Assembly (NCBI GenBank): GCA_964059195.1
Contig: CAXKWD010000007.1
Coordinates: 868,001-932,000, forward strand
Length of the DNA: 64,000 nt
Origin: Ectobius pallidus
Lineage: Eukaryota; Arthropoda; Insecta; Blattodea; Ectobiidae
Direction: 5' to 3'
Positions 34,392 to 45,650 of the stretch are shown piece by piece (the stretch's first letter is position 1; the number at the start of each line of letters is the position of its first letter). The translations under genes were made by a program, and so were the position numbers. Under the pieces are notes generated by a model, which did not search any database, was not told where the DNA came from, and saw nothing but the letters and a program-made list of their open reading frames with translations.

Positions 34392-34548
34392 AATTATAAT
34401 AATTCCAAAGGTCTAATATCTAACATGAAAATGAAAGAGGCAATCTACAAAGTCTAGTATAGTCATAACAATATATTCTGTCCCATTTAAACAATATAAA
34501 AGGCACTAACAAGTTTGTAGCAACTAAATTTAAAAAGTTGGTTCTGAG

Positions 34549-37500
34549 TGTAACGACGCAAATAGCGACGTGCATAATCAACGATAGGAGACCATTCCTA
34601 AACAAAGGAAGGGTTGGGGGACCGCAACTAATCGATATTGAACATTTTTATGATTATCGATACTGCCCTGAATTTTATTTGAATTACAGAAAAGGAGAGG
34701 TGCGCATGCGTCGACGGTGAATCGACGAGGGAGACGTGCGGAACCTGAAAGACGGTTAGTAGTACGTGCCTGACCACGAGAGAGAGAAGTTGAAAAGGCA
34801 GAAGGGAGAAGACGAGATTGGGATGTGTGACAGCGGTAGAGGCGTTCTGGCATAATGGTGTGTCAGACTTTCATCTAAAGGAAATTCTGGTTGTGAACTT
34901 CCTTGACACGGCTATATGGAGATAGTCATTAATCAGAAGAATACACCAAGTCGGCCAGTACGAGACACCGCTACAGCGAACACCAGCTGTGAGAGTGAGT
35001 CGTGACTGCTCGCTCTGAATAAGAGCAGATATGGACATCAGGAAGTAATGGAAGACAACTCAGGATCGGAGGATAAGTTGGACATCACTGGTTGAGTATA
35101 AGCGTCTAGACTTTTTTTCTTATTGTTTGGGGAGTGAGAAAATTGAGATATCCTTTTTTTTTAAGGATGGTTTCTAAGTCATGTATGGCGATTAGACACC
35201 GTATGGAATAATAGAATAGAATAGAATAGAAACATAGAAGTGAGAATTCTAGAAGTAAAGTGATGAAATCCAGTAATCCAACTATTTTCTATTTCTGGTC
35301 TAAATTAATTATAAAAGAGCAGTCTAGAGCCTAACAACTGAATGCCACAGATATATCTCTTCACTTTAAGTTTTTTTGGGTAATTGTCCCACGAATGAAT
35401 ACATAGCTAGGGGCAATTGGTGATGCTCATATAAACTTTGTTATTTTTGAGACAGGACGCGAGGGGAGTAAGGAAGAAAAGTAATTAAGGGGCATGCTTA
35501 GTACTTCTTACGAGGGCCCCTCCCTCTTGGGTTTCTTTCAGGTGACGGGTGACTATCTATAAATAGATTTCATGCTGGCCTGTAATGTTAAGTTATGTTT
35601 TTTTTATAGAGATTTATCTACAAGCGAAGGTGTATGGAATATGGTAGAGGGGGATAAGAAGTGGAAAGATTGAAGGGCAAAAGAAGGCCTACGAGTGGTA
35701 GTGCATTAGGTGTGTACCCTTGGAAAATTTACATGTTAGGGTAGAGGTAGAAGTCACTAAAGGGGTTATAGAGAAGCTTACTAATCTGGGCGTGAATTAG
35801 TCTCAGTTAGAATTCTAGGGAATTTAGAGACAAAATAAGATTGGGTGCCCATGCTAAAGAGTAGTAACGTAAGAAGTAGGAAAACTAGAATAACCACCGA
35901 GTGAATTAAATCAATGGTATAAGCTGAAGGGAACTCTACTTAAAGAAAGAAAGGGGTTAAAAGATAATAGCTGATGACTGGTCAGGTTAGAAAGAGGAGA
36001 GTGAGTTGAAAGATAACAACAAATGATTGGTTAGGTTAGAAAGAGGAGAATAGGAAATTGCGAGTAGTGTACTGATGATAAGTAGTTTATTAGCAAGTAC
36101 TAGAGATTGTAAGGGTGAGGTGAGGGAACGCCGGAAGTATCCCGAATCAAACAAATAAAATCTGGTAGTAGACAAGGCCTATACCAGTAACATATAAAGA
36201 AAAGAAATTTATGAGAGATTGTGAAAGCCATCGATGTTGGAGGCGAACAACGGCCCCACGTGCCTCTAGGAGAGAGTGTCAGGGACCTCTGACGTCGATT
36301 TACAAAATTGTATTTTTGTTTGCGGCCCATTAATATTTTCCCGGTTGCAGGAGAGGAGTCAGATTGTTTGTAACTCAAGATCTAGACGTCGCTCCTGTAT
36401 CGGTGGTCTATCGCCACAGTCACTCTGTGGGTATAGGCCTAAACTTCTATTTCTTTCTTCGTGAGACTGTCTTTTCTATCTATCTTTAAATACAATTCTT
36501 CATGGACTAAGTTGACAAATAGACTAATATAGGAGACATAGGTGGGATTATTGAGTGTAATCTGTAGAGTAAGGACTGGATTATGAATTGAAAACCTTTA
36601 TTTATTCAAGAAAAAAAAAAACACCCAGTATCATATATATATTGAGCTATCCTGAAGTTGCAAATGTAAATGACTGCACAAGTCAGTAGTAAATTAGAAG
36701 AACAATACAAGACGTTCTAGTAGATACCTGAAAAAAAAAGAAAGAAAATTAAAGTAATTAATTAAGGATTTGTTATTGTTGAACAGAGAACGTACTTATA
36801 TAGTTAAAATTGGGTATACTAACCTTGAATAATCAAATATTATCCTACCAATAAAAGTGTTGAATGGTTAATGTAGTGTAAATGTAATTTATTGTATATA
36901 AGATTGTTATTGTAAAAAAAAAAGAAAAAAAATAATATATTAAATAAATTATGGTTATTGTTATGCAAAGTAAATTAACGTGAAGTTCAGATTTTTGACC
37001 CTTATCCTTATAATGGTTTGAGAGTAGCTGGTTTTTGTGCTAAGTTACATACTTTGGTAGTGAGTATTGAAAAAAGGAGGAAAAGAAGAAGCAAAATAAT
37101 AAAAGAAAGATAAATCTGAACCCAACTCCCGTCTCCACTGTTATTTAAAAGCTAGTCGAGGGGCATGTAGGTACATAGCCTGTGTATCTATAATTTAATT
37201 TGTGTCTGGGCTGATACATAACAAAAAGAAAAGAGGAAGCGTATTGATGATGGCGCCCGTTAATATAAATTTTCATCAATATTATCAAGACTGGGTAAAT
37301 TGTTAAAAGAGAGAGAAAGTAGACTGAGAGTAGGAAGTTTGCAATCACCCGGTGTCAAAGGTAGTTGTACTGAACGTTGGAATGTGGACTATGCAGGCAG
37401 TGTTATGATGACACGACAGGTGCATGAGTGACCTTGTTTTGTAGGAGTTCAGTAAACTTATATACTACGATTAAGAATAATCACATATTAGTCGTCACAG

Positions 37501-37567
37501 AATTTTGGCGAAGATTTAATCCAAGAAGTTAAGGAACTTTATAGCATAAAGTAAGAAAAGCCCGTCA
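34549..37567 (+). repeat. 5' LTR, 3,019 bp
   Basis: Runs from TGTAACGACG to CCCGTCA (TG...CA) and is repeated with a constant 8,083-bp offset at 42632. No difference between the copies was seen in the stretches I compared, including the A-runs and every short ORF. At 3 kb it is long for a gypsy LTR. AATAAA occurs near 36,948. I cannot place the TATA box or the transcription start. The short minus-strand ORFs inside have no recognisable domains. Confidence 0.95.
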
Positions 37568-37574
37568 CAAAGTT

Positions 37575-37595
37575 TGGCGCCCATATCGTGGGGCT
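37575..37595 (+). promoter_or_regulatory. Primer-binding site, tRNA-Lys-like
   Basis: TGGCGCCCA then CGTGGGGCT, seven bases after the LTR end. Both halves are complementary to the 3' end of insect tRNA-Lys(CUU), with a small mismatch (TAT) between them. It would prime minus-strand DNA synthesis. Confidence 0.7.
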
Positions 37596-37978
37596 GAGTA
37601 GTGTTAAAACAAAACAGTATTGCTAATTGTTGCAACTTAATTTAGTTAAAATTGTTAAAAAAAAAAAAGTAAAAAAAAAAAAAAAAAAAAAAAAGAAACC
37701 TTTATTCAGTTGAAGTTCCATATTATGATAGCCCATAGCGTGAGGCAGTGATAGTTTAATATTCTAACGTGAGGCGAGATAGTGTTAAAAGAATTTTGGG
37801 AGTTAGGTTAGTATAACTGAAATTTATTCTCAAAAAAAATAAATAATAATAATAACATATTTTTGGGAAAAGAATAATGACTATTGACAAGTAAGGACTT
37901 CTATAGATGACTAAGACAGACGACTGAACTATTGTGTGTTCTAATCTTTTTTTCCAGTGGTATTGTTAATATATAAAT

Positions 37979-39343
37979 ATGGCTACTTATGTTGATCCGT
38001 ATGCACAAATAAGAGCAGCTGAGCTAACCCAAGCTATTAGGAAGTTGAGGAAGGCGGATTTAGAGGCAGAATGTGATAGAGTAAAGTTACCGACCACAGG
38101 TACAAGGGATGAGTTAAGACAACGCTTGTTAGATTATGCCCGTAAGAACCCTCAGTCATTTCAAGTGTTAATTACGGCTTTTGCTCTGAGTCAGGAAGTT
38201 TTGGAAGAAGATTTAGTTGAACATAATATAACGGTACCACAAGATTCATATGGAGATGTAGTGTATACATGGGTTAAGTTAATGCGTAGGAAGGCCATGG
38301 CGGTAGCTGATTCAGAAGAAGTTGTACCAGTAGTACCCTCGTTTACAATTCAGTTAGAGCCACATAAACCAAATACTTTGGATCTGGTTCGTAAATGGAA
38401 CATTAAATTCAAACCTGGGGATAGTATTTACTTATTTTTGGAGAGATTGGAAGATTTAAAACAAAGTTCTAAGTTACAGGGTGTAGAGTTATTGTCAGTA
38501 TTACCCGAAATTTTACAAGATTCAGCTTTACTTTGGTACAGGAACAGATTAACAGATTGGCCTACATGGGAAGCTTTTTTGAAAGAATTTAGAGAATATT
38601 ATTTGCCTATTGATGAGGAAGACTCGCTTTTGGATGAGATTAGACAGAGAACGCAAGGTCCCAAAGAATCGATTTTTGATTATGTTAATGCTATTCAAAC
38701 GTTAATGAGGAGGCTGAGTACTCCAATGAGTCCTCAACAAATGATGAAGACTGTTATCAAAAATTTGCGTCCTGATGTAAAATTGTACCTTAGACCTGCA
38801 GAGATTCAAACTATAACAGATTTAATACGTGTAGGTAGACAGTATGAACAAATATTGTTAGATTCTGAGAGATATATTCCTCCTCCAACGCAGGTTAGAG
38901 CTACAATTAAAGAAACGGCTTATAAACCTCAGAGACAAGTTGTTATACCTTCAGTTCATACAGCGCTAGGAATTCAGGGAAAACAGGAACTTCCATCGTC
39001 CGAGTTACAAAAGAAACCCAATGTTAGTTTTTCTGCAAAGACGTGGGATAAGGAACGGAATTCAAGTCCTGTAAATGATTCTAGAATGGTTAAAGTAATA
39101 GAAAATAAAGAGAGACAGGATGAGTCGAGGGATAGTGGTAAAAACACCACTTTGCGTTTTTCAAATAATCAGCGATGTTGGAATTGTGATAAAACAGGAC
39201 ATAGGCAGTTCGAGTGTAAGGCACCTCGTAGAGTTACTCCACGCGCTACGATTAAATGTTATAATTGTAATAAGCTTGGACATAGGTCTATTGATTGTAG
39301 GATGCCCCAAGAAAGAAAAGTTAGGCCTACAAATCCCTTATGA
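37979..39343 (+). CDS. gag: Gag polyprotein (gypsy), SAP-like N-terminus and two zinc knuckles
   Basis: 454 residues. Gag forms the cytoplasmic virus-like particle and binds the genomic RNA. Residues 12-57 (ELTQAIRKLRKADLEAE...GTRDELRQRL) look like a SAP nucleic-acid-binding motif, unusual at this position. Residues about 140-290 fit the retrotransposon Gag capsid family (ALLWYRNRLTDWPTWEAF, SIFDYVNAI). Two CCHC knuckles sit at 400-413 (CWNCDKTGHRQFEC) and 427-440 (CYNCNKLGHRSIDC). The ATG at 37979 follows an AT-rich leader. The ORF ends at UGA 39341-39343, followed by CAA UUA, and pol continues in the same frame. A-rich, A/T-ending codons match pol. Confidence 0.95.
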   Translation: MATYVDPYAQIRAAELTQAIRKLRKADLEAECDRVKLPTTGTRDELRQRLLDYARKNPQSFQVLITAFALSQEVLEEDLVEHNITVPQDSYGDVVYTWVKLMRRKAMAVADSEEVVPVVPSFTIQLEPHKPNTLDLVRKWNIKFKPGDSIYLFLERLEDLKQSSKLQGVELLSVLPEILQDSALLWYRNRLTDWPTWEAFLKEFREYYLPIDEEDSLLDEIRQRTQGPKESIFDYVNAIQTLMRRLSTPMSPQQMMKTVIKNLRPDVKLYLRPAEIQTITDLIRVGRQYEQILLDSERYIPPPTQVRATIKETAYKPQRQVVIPSVHTALGIQGKQELPSSELQKKPNVSFSAKTWDKERNSSPVNDSRMVKVIENKERQDESRDSGKNTTLRFSNNQRCWNCDKTGHRQFECKAPRRVTPRATIKCYNCNKLGHRSIDCRMPQERKVRPTNPL

Positions 39344-39349
39344 CAATTA
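39341..39349 (+). promoter_or_regulatory. Candidate stop-codon readthrough site UGA CAA UUA
   Basis: The gag stop is followed by CAA UUA, fitting the CAR-YYA rule of tobamovirus-type readthrough contexts. Gag (37979) and pol (39371) share one frame, and this UGA is the only stop between them. It would yield a Gag-Pol fusion at low frequency. Function is inferred from context. Confidence 0.6.
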
Positions 39350-42300
39350 ACTAAAAATCAGGCTTGTGTGATGTTAAATATAAATCCTACAGATTTAGTT
39401 AATGGAGATAGATGTTTTGTTGAAATTTTGCTGGAGGATATTACATTTATTGCTTTAATAGATTCCGGTTCAGATAAAACTTATGTGGGAGAGAAAGGTG
39501 ACTTTTTATGTAAAATGTTAGATTTAGCAGTAGAAGAATCTGAAGTTAGGGTGGTGCAATTAGCAGATAAAACTTATAGTTCTATAACAGGAGAGAGAAC
39601 TTTTGAGATGAAATTGCAGGACAGGATCTTTCAGATAAAATGTAAAATTATGCCAAATTTAGCAGTAGATATGATTCTGGGCATGGACGTTTTGAAACAA
39701 ATTGGGTTAGTAGTAGATTTGCAAGATGGGACTTGGTATTTCAAAGATGAACCAGCAAAAATTTTTCAATTTGTTAAGGCTATAGATTTAAAAGAAGAAG
39801 ATCAACTACATAATATTCTTACCTTACCTACACCTCAGGAAAGGGACAGATTGAATGTGTTTTTGGAAAATCAGTTACAGAAATTTGATCAGTGTACTGG
39901 ACTTACCGATCTGATTTCTCATGTTATTGATACAGGCGATGCAAAACCTATAAAACAAAGATATTATCCAGTATCACCCATTTTGGAAAAAGTTATACAC
40001 GCGGAAATAGATAAAATGTTATTGGAAAAAGTTATAGAGCCTTCAAATTCACCTTGGTCGTCTCCGGTAGTTATGGTAAAGAAACCAGATAGAACATGGA
40101 GGTTCTGCGTAGATTTCAGAAAAGTAAACAATTGTACTAAAAGAGATAGTTATCCTTTGCCATACATTGAACATGTGTTGAGTAAATTACGACATGCTAG
40201 GTATATCAGTACAATAGATTTGAAAAATGGGTATTGGCAAGTTCCATTAGATGAAGCAAGTAAAGAAAAAACAGCATTTACCGTACCTGGTAGAGGATTG
40301 TATCAGTTTCGAGTTATGCCTTTTGGAATCCATAACGCACCAGCCTCGTTTCAAAGATTAGTTGATACTATATTAAGAGAAGAGATAGGAGAGAAATGCT
40401 TTTGTTATTTGGATGATATAGTACTTATTAGCGAGACATTTGAAGAACATTTGTCCTTGTTAGAAAAAGTCTTAGAGAAATTAAGAAAAGCTAACCTGAA
40501 AATTAATAGGGAAAAATCAAAATTTTGTAGAAGTGAATTAAAATATTTGGGTCATATCATTACTCCATTAGGAATTGCTGTAGATTCAGATAAAATCTCG
40601 TGTATCCTTGAGTATCCAGCCCCTACAAAAGTCAAGGAAGTACGAGCATTTTTAGGATTGGCTTCTTGGTACCGACGATTCATTCCATTTTTTTCTGAAG
40701 TTGTAAAGCCCCTCACTGCACTTCTGAAAAAGAATCAGAGATGGCGTTGGACTAAGGAATGTCAGGAATCTTTTGATGAATTAAAATCGAAATTATCTAG
40801 TAGTCCTATATTAACTTGTCCAGATTATACTAAACCCCTAGTGTTACAGACCGACGCTAGTTTTTCAGGACTAGGAGCAGCATTAATTCAGACAGGAGAG
40901 GAAGGAGAGGAAAAAGTAATAGCTTATGCTAGTAGAACTTTAACGGTAGGTGAGCAAAAGTGGGCAATAGTTGAGAAGGAATTGTTAGCTATATTGTGGG
41001 CAGTTCAAAAGTTTCGTCCTTATTTGGAAGGTTATCATTTTAAAGTATATACTGATCATTTTGCTCTGAAATGGTTAAATACATTACAGAATCCGACCGG
41101 ACGATTAGCTAGGTGGAGTTTATTGCTCCAGGAGTATGATTTTGAAGTAATACATAGGCCTGGTAGATTACAAAAAGTTCCGGATGCTTTGTCTAGAATA
41201 CACGAAGGGAAAGTTCAAGAGAAAACGGTAGAGGAAGAATTTTGCCTCTTGTTGACTGATAACTCTGAAGTAGTGGAATGGGAAAATATACAAGATGCTT
41301 GGTATATTAAGCGGAAAGAGCAAGTACAAAGTAAACCTAAATTTTGGCCAGATTGGAAGGTCGTAGATGAGAAGTTGTACCATTTAAGATTAGATCAGTT
41401 AGAACAAACTTTAGAGGGAACAGTGAATAGGTGGAAATTAGTTATTCCGCAAGATTATAGGATTAAAGTATTACAGGAATGTCATGATGCACCTACTGCA
41501 GGACATATGGGGATAGCTAAAACTTTCTTTAGAATAGCAAACAAGTATTATTGGCCGGGAATGTTTAGAGATGTTGCTAAGTATGTTACTGCTTGTGAAA
41601 TATGTCAGAGACAGAAAGTGTTACAGACGGCTCAAGCAGGACCAATGCATTTTTACCAGAAAGAGAAACCTTGGATGACTGTAGCTACTGATTTGTTGGG
41701 ACCTTACCCACGTTCCAAAAAAGGGAACCGATACATTGTAGTATTTCAGGACACCTTTACCAAATATGTAGAATGTAAAGCGTTAAGGAAAGCAACCAGT
41801 AGAGCAGTTACGGAAGCATTTTATGAATTGATTATCCTTAAATGGGGAATTCCGGGATATTTGCTGATGGATAATGGACCGCAATATACTAGTAAATTAA
41901 TGCGAGAGATAGCTAAAGCTTTTAATATAACTCCTTGTTATTTACCTGTATATTCGCCACAAGGAAATCCAGTAGAAAGAGTCAATAGAGTATTGAAAAC
42001 AATGATTTCTAGTTATATTCAAAAGGATCAGACAGTTTGGGATGTGTATTTGAGAGAATTTAATTTTGCTATAAATACGGCTAAGCATAGTTCCACTGGA
42101 TGCACTCCTTATATGCTAAATTATGGGAAGGAGCCTGAAATTATCAGTAGGATTGAAAAGGTGGAAAACCAACCGATTCATAAAGAAATTCCAAAAATTT
42201 GGGTGGAGAGACTCAATAAATTGAAAACGGTACGTTTAATGGTTAGACATAACTTAGAAACCGCCTATAAGAATTCGAGTCATTATTATAATCTTCGGAG

Positions 42301-42520
42301 GAGAGAGGTGAGATTTCGTCCAGGAGATCTAGTGTTAAGAAGAAACTTTAAATTAAGTGATGCCTCACAAGCGTATACAGCAGGTTTAAGTGCAAAGTTT
42401 GTCGGGCCCTATATTATAAAGAAAAAGTTCAGTGAAAATAGCTACGAACTGACAAACCGTTTTGGTAAAAAGTTGGGGAAGTGGCACGTCAAAGACTTGA
42501 AACCCTTTGTTCCTGGATAA
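39344..42520 (+). CDS. pol: Pol polyprotein: protease, RT, RNase H, integrase
   Basis: Frame open from the codon after the gag UGA; the first ATG is 39371. Counting from 39368: aspartic protease with IDSGSDKT near 31-38 and ILGMDVL near 103; reverse transcriptase with VDFRKVN, LKNGYWQVPL, YLDD at 347-350; RNase H with QTDAS (Asp495), EKE (Glu537), YTDH (Asp563); integrase zinc domain His706, His713, Cys743, Cys746 and catalytic Asp775, Asp835, Glu870; a GPY/F-like segment (KFVGPYIIKKKF) near the end. No chromodomain is seen. All key residues are present, so the enzyme set looks intact. Expression probably needs readthrough; separate initiation at 39371 is an alternative. Confidence 0.95.
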   Translation, partial: QLTKNQACVMLNINPTDLVNGDRCFVEILLEDITFIALIDSGSDKTYVGEKGDFLCKMLDLAVEESEVRVVQLADKTYSSITGERTFEMKLQDRIFQIKCKIMPNLAVDMILGMDVLKQIGLVVDLQDGTWYFKDEPAKIFQFVKAIDLKEEDQLHNILTLPTPQERDRLNVFLENQLQKFDQCTGLTDLISHVIDTGDAKPIKQRYYPVSPILEKVIHAEIDKMLLEKVIEPSNSPWSSPVVMVKKPDRTWRFCVDFRKVNNCTKRDSYPLPYIEHVLSKLRHARYISTIDLKNGYWQVPLDEASKEKTAFTVPGRGLYQFRVMPFGIHNAPASFQRLVDTILREEIGEKCFCYLDDIVLISETFEEHLSLLEKVLEKLRKANLKINREKSKFCRSELKYLGHIITPLGIAVDSDKISCILEYPAPTKVKEVRAFLGLASWYRRFIPFFSEVVKPLTALLKKNQRWRWTKECQESFDELKSKLSSSPILTCPDYTKPLVLQTDASFSGLGAALIQTGEEGEEKVIAYASRTLTVGEQKWAIVEKELLAILWAVQKFRPYLEGYHFKVYTDHFALKWLNTLQNPTGRLARWSLLLQEYDFEVIHRPGRLQKVPDALSRIHEGKVQEKTVEEEFCLLLTDNSEVVEWENIQDAWYIKRKEQVQSKPKFWPDWKVVDEKLYHLRLDQLEQTLEGTVNRWKLVIPQDYRIKVLQECHDAPTAGHMGIAKTFFRIANKYYWPGMFRDVAKYVTACEICQRQKVLQTAQAGPMHFYQKEKPWMTVATDLLGPYPRSKKGNRYIVVFQDTFTKYVECKALRKATSRAVTEAFYELIILKWGIPGYLLMDNGPQYTSKLMREIAKAFNITPCYLPVYSPQGNPVERVNRVLKTMISSYIQKDQTVWDVYLREFNFAINTAKHSSTGCTPYMLNYGKEPEIISRIEKVENQPIHKEIPKIWVERLNKLKTVRLMVRHNLETAYKNSSHYYNLRRREVRFRPGDLVLRRNFKLSDASQAYTAGLSAKFVGPYIIKKKFSENSYELTNRFGKKLGKWHVKDLKPFVPG

Positions 42521-42615
42521 ACATTCTTTAAGGCTGGTAAAAGAGACACGCACAAAAAAAAAAAAAAAAAAAAAAAAAATGAATGTGACCTGTGTCAACA
42601 TTATTTTTTTTTATG

Positions 42616-42631
42616 GTGAGTGAGGGAAGAA
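42616..42631 (+). promoter_or_regulatory. Polypurine tract candidate
   Basis: GTGAGTGAGGGAAGAA directly precedes the 3' LTR. It is purine-rich with two Ts and sits where plus-strand priming occurs in LTR elements. Confidence 0.5.
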
Positions 42632-45600
42632 TGTAACGACGCAAATAGCGACGTGCATAATCAACGATAGGAGACCATTCCTAAACAAAGGAAGGGTTGG
42701 GGGACCGCAACTAATCGATATTGAACATTTTTATGATTATCGATACTGCCCTGAATTTTATTTGAATTACAGAAAAGGAGAGGTGCGCATGCGTCGACGG
42801 TGAATCGACGAGGGAGACGTGCGGAACCTGAAAGACGGTTAGTAGTACGTGCCTGACCACGAGAGAGAGAAGTTGAAAAGGCAGAAGGGAGAAGACGAGA
42901 TTGGGATGTGTGACAGCGGTAGAGGCGTTCTGGCATAATGGTGTGTCAGACTTTCATCTAAAGGAAATTCTGGTTGTGAACTTCCTTGACACGGCTATAT
43001 GGAGATAGTCATTAATCAGAAGAATACACCAAGTCGGCCAGTACGAGACACCGCTACAGCGAACACCAGCTGTGAGAGTGAGTCGTGACTGCTCGCTCTG
43101 AATAAGAGCAGATATGGACATCAGGAAGTAATGGAAGACAACTCAGGATCGGAGGATAAGTTGGACATCACTGGTTGAGTATAAGCGTCTAGACTTTTTT
43201 TCTTATTGTTTGGGGAGTGAGAAAATTGAGATATCCTTTTTTTTTAAGGATGGTTTCTAAGTCATGTATGGCGATTAGACACCGTATGGAATAATAGAAT
43301 AGAATAGAATAGAAACATAGAAGTGAGAATTCTAGAAGTAAAGTGATGAAATCCAGTAATCCAACTATTTTCTATTTCTGGTCTAAATTAATTATAAAAG
43401 AGCAGTCTAGAGCCTAACAACTGAATGCCACAGATATATCTCTTCACTTTAAGTTTTTTTGGGTAATTGTCCCACGAATGAATACATAGCTAGGGGCAAT
43501 TGGTGATGCTCATATAAACTTTGTTATTTTTGAGACAGGACGCGAGGGGAGTAAGGAAGAAAAGTAATTAAGGGGCATGCTTAGTACTTCTTACGAGGGC
43601 CCCTCCCTCTTGGGTTTCTTTCAGGTGACGGGTGACTATCTATAAATAGATTTCATGCTGGCCTGTAATGTTAAGTTATGTTTTTTTTATAGAGATTTAT
43701 CTACAAGCGAAGGTGTATGGAATATGGTAGAGGGGGATAAGAAGTGGAAAGATTGAAGGGCAAAAGAAGGCCTACGAGTGGTAGTGCATTAGGTGTGTAC
43801 CCTTGGAAAATTTACATGTTAGGGTAGAGGTAGAAGTCACTAAAGGGGTTATAGAGAAGCTTACTAATCTGGGCGTGAATTAGTCTCAGTTAGAATTCTA
43901 GGGAATTTAGAGACAAAATAAGATTGGGTGCCCATGCTAAAGAGTAGTAACGTAAGAAGTAGGAAAACTAGAATAACCACCGAGTGAATTAAATCAATGG
44001 TATAAGCTGAAGGGAACTCTACTTAAAGAAAGAAAGGGGTTAAAAGATAATAGCTGATGACTGGTCAGGTTAGAAAGAGGAGAGTGAGTTGAAAGATAAC
44101 AACAAATGATTGGTTAGGTTAGAAAGAGGAGAATAGGAAATTGCGAGTAGTGTACTGATGATAAGTAGTTTATTAGCAAGTACTAGAGATTGTAAGGGTG
44201 AGGTGAGGGAACGCCGGAAGTATCCCGAATCAAACAAATAAAATCTGGTAGTAGACAAGGCCTATACCAGTAACATATAAAGAAAAGAAATTTATGAGAG
44301 ATTGTGAAAGCCATCGATGTTGGAGGCGAACAACGGCCCCACGTGCCTCTAGGAGAGAGTGTCAGGGACCTCTGACGTCGATTTACAAAATTGTATTTTT
44401 GTTTGCGGCCCATTAATATTTTCCCGGTTGCAGGAGAGGAGTCAGATTGTTTGTAACTCAAGATCTAGACGTCGCTCCTGTATCGGTGGTCTATCGCCAC
44501 AGTCACTCTGTGGGTATAGGCCTAAACTTCTATTTCTTTCTTCGTGAGACTGTCTTTTCTATCTATCTTTAAATACAATTCTTCATGGACTAAGTTGACA
44601 AATAGACTAATATAGGAGACATAGGTGGGATTATTGAGTGTAATCTGTAGAGTAAGGACTGGATTATGAATTGAAAACCTTTATTTATTCAAGAAAAAAA
44701 AAAACACCCAGTATCATATATATATTGAGCTATCCTGAAGTTGCAAATGTAAATGACTGCACAAGTCAGTAGTAAATTAGAAGAACAATACAAGACGTTC
44801 TAGTAGATACCTGAAAAAAAAAGAAAGAAAATTAAAGTAATTAATTAAGGATTTGTTATTGTTGAACAGAGAACGTACTTATATAGTTAAAATTGGGTAT
44901 ACTAACCTTGAATAATCAAATATTATCCTACCAATAAAAGTGTTGAATGGTTAATGTAGTGTAAATGTAATTTATTGTATATAAGATTGTTATTGTAAAA
45001 AAAAAAGAAAAAAAATAATATATTAAATAAATTATGGTTATTGTTATGCAAAGTAAATTAACGTGAAGTTCAGATTTTTGACCCTTATCCTTATAATGGT
45101 TTGAGAGTAGCTGGTTTTTGTGCTAAGTTACATACTTTGGTAGTGAGTATTGAAAAAAGGAGGAAAAGAAGAAGCAAAATAATAAAAGAAAGATAAATCT
45201 GAACCCAACTCCCGTCTCCACTGTTATTTAAAAGCTAGTCGAGGGGCATGTAGGTACATAGCCTGTGTATCTATAATTTAATTTGTGTCTGGGCTGATAC
45301 ATAACAAAAAGAAAAGAGGAAGCGTATTGATGATGGCGCCCGTTAATATAAATTTTCATCAATATTATCAAGACTGGGTAAATTGTTAAAAGAGAGAGAA
45401 AGTAGACTGAGAGTAGGAAGTTTGCAATCACCCGGTGTCAAAGGTAGTTGTACTGAACGTTGGAATGTGGACTATGCAGGCAGTGTTATGATGACACGAC
45501 AGGTGCATGAGTGACCTTGTTTTGTAGGAGTTCAGTAAACTTATATACTACGATTAAGAATAATCACATATTAGTCGTCACAGAATTTTGGCGAAGATTT

Positions 45601-45650
45601 AATCCAAGAAGTTAAGGAACTTTATAGCATAAAGTAAGAAAAGCCCGTCA
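42632..45650 (+). repeat. 3' LTR, 3,019 bp
   Basis: Same sequence as the 5' LTR at an exact 8,083-bp offset, ending CCCGTCA at 45650. The flanking TAGAAACGGG shares nothing with the left flank. Confidence 0.95.

Larger units (their letters stand above)
34549..45650 (+). mobile_element. Complete Ty3/gypsy LTR retrotransposon
   Basis: 11.1-kb element: 5' LTR, a tRNA-Lys-like primer-binding site, about 400 bp of leader, gag, pol, a short purine-rich stretch, 3' LTR. The domain order protease-RT-RNase H-integrase places it in Ty3/gypsy (Metaviridae), and the GPY/F-like tail after the integrase agrees. Both ORFs are intact and the LTRs look identical, so it is very young. There is no env ORF: only 111 bp separate pol from the 3' LTR. 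The flanks (CTGAG left, TAGAA right) do not form a TSD. Confidence 0.95.

Noticed and set aside
34578..37348. Short ORFs inside the gypsy LTRs
   Set aside because: They are short, lack domains and are duplicated only because the LTRs are identical.
39120..39373. -1 or +1 frameshift between gag and pol
   Set aside because: Both ORFs are in the same frame, so a frameshift would disrupt pol; only a stop codon separates them.
42521..42631. An env gene after pol
   Set aside because: Only 111 bp separate the pol stop from the 3' LTR, with no ORF.
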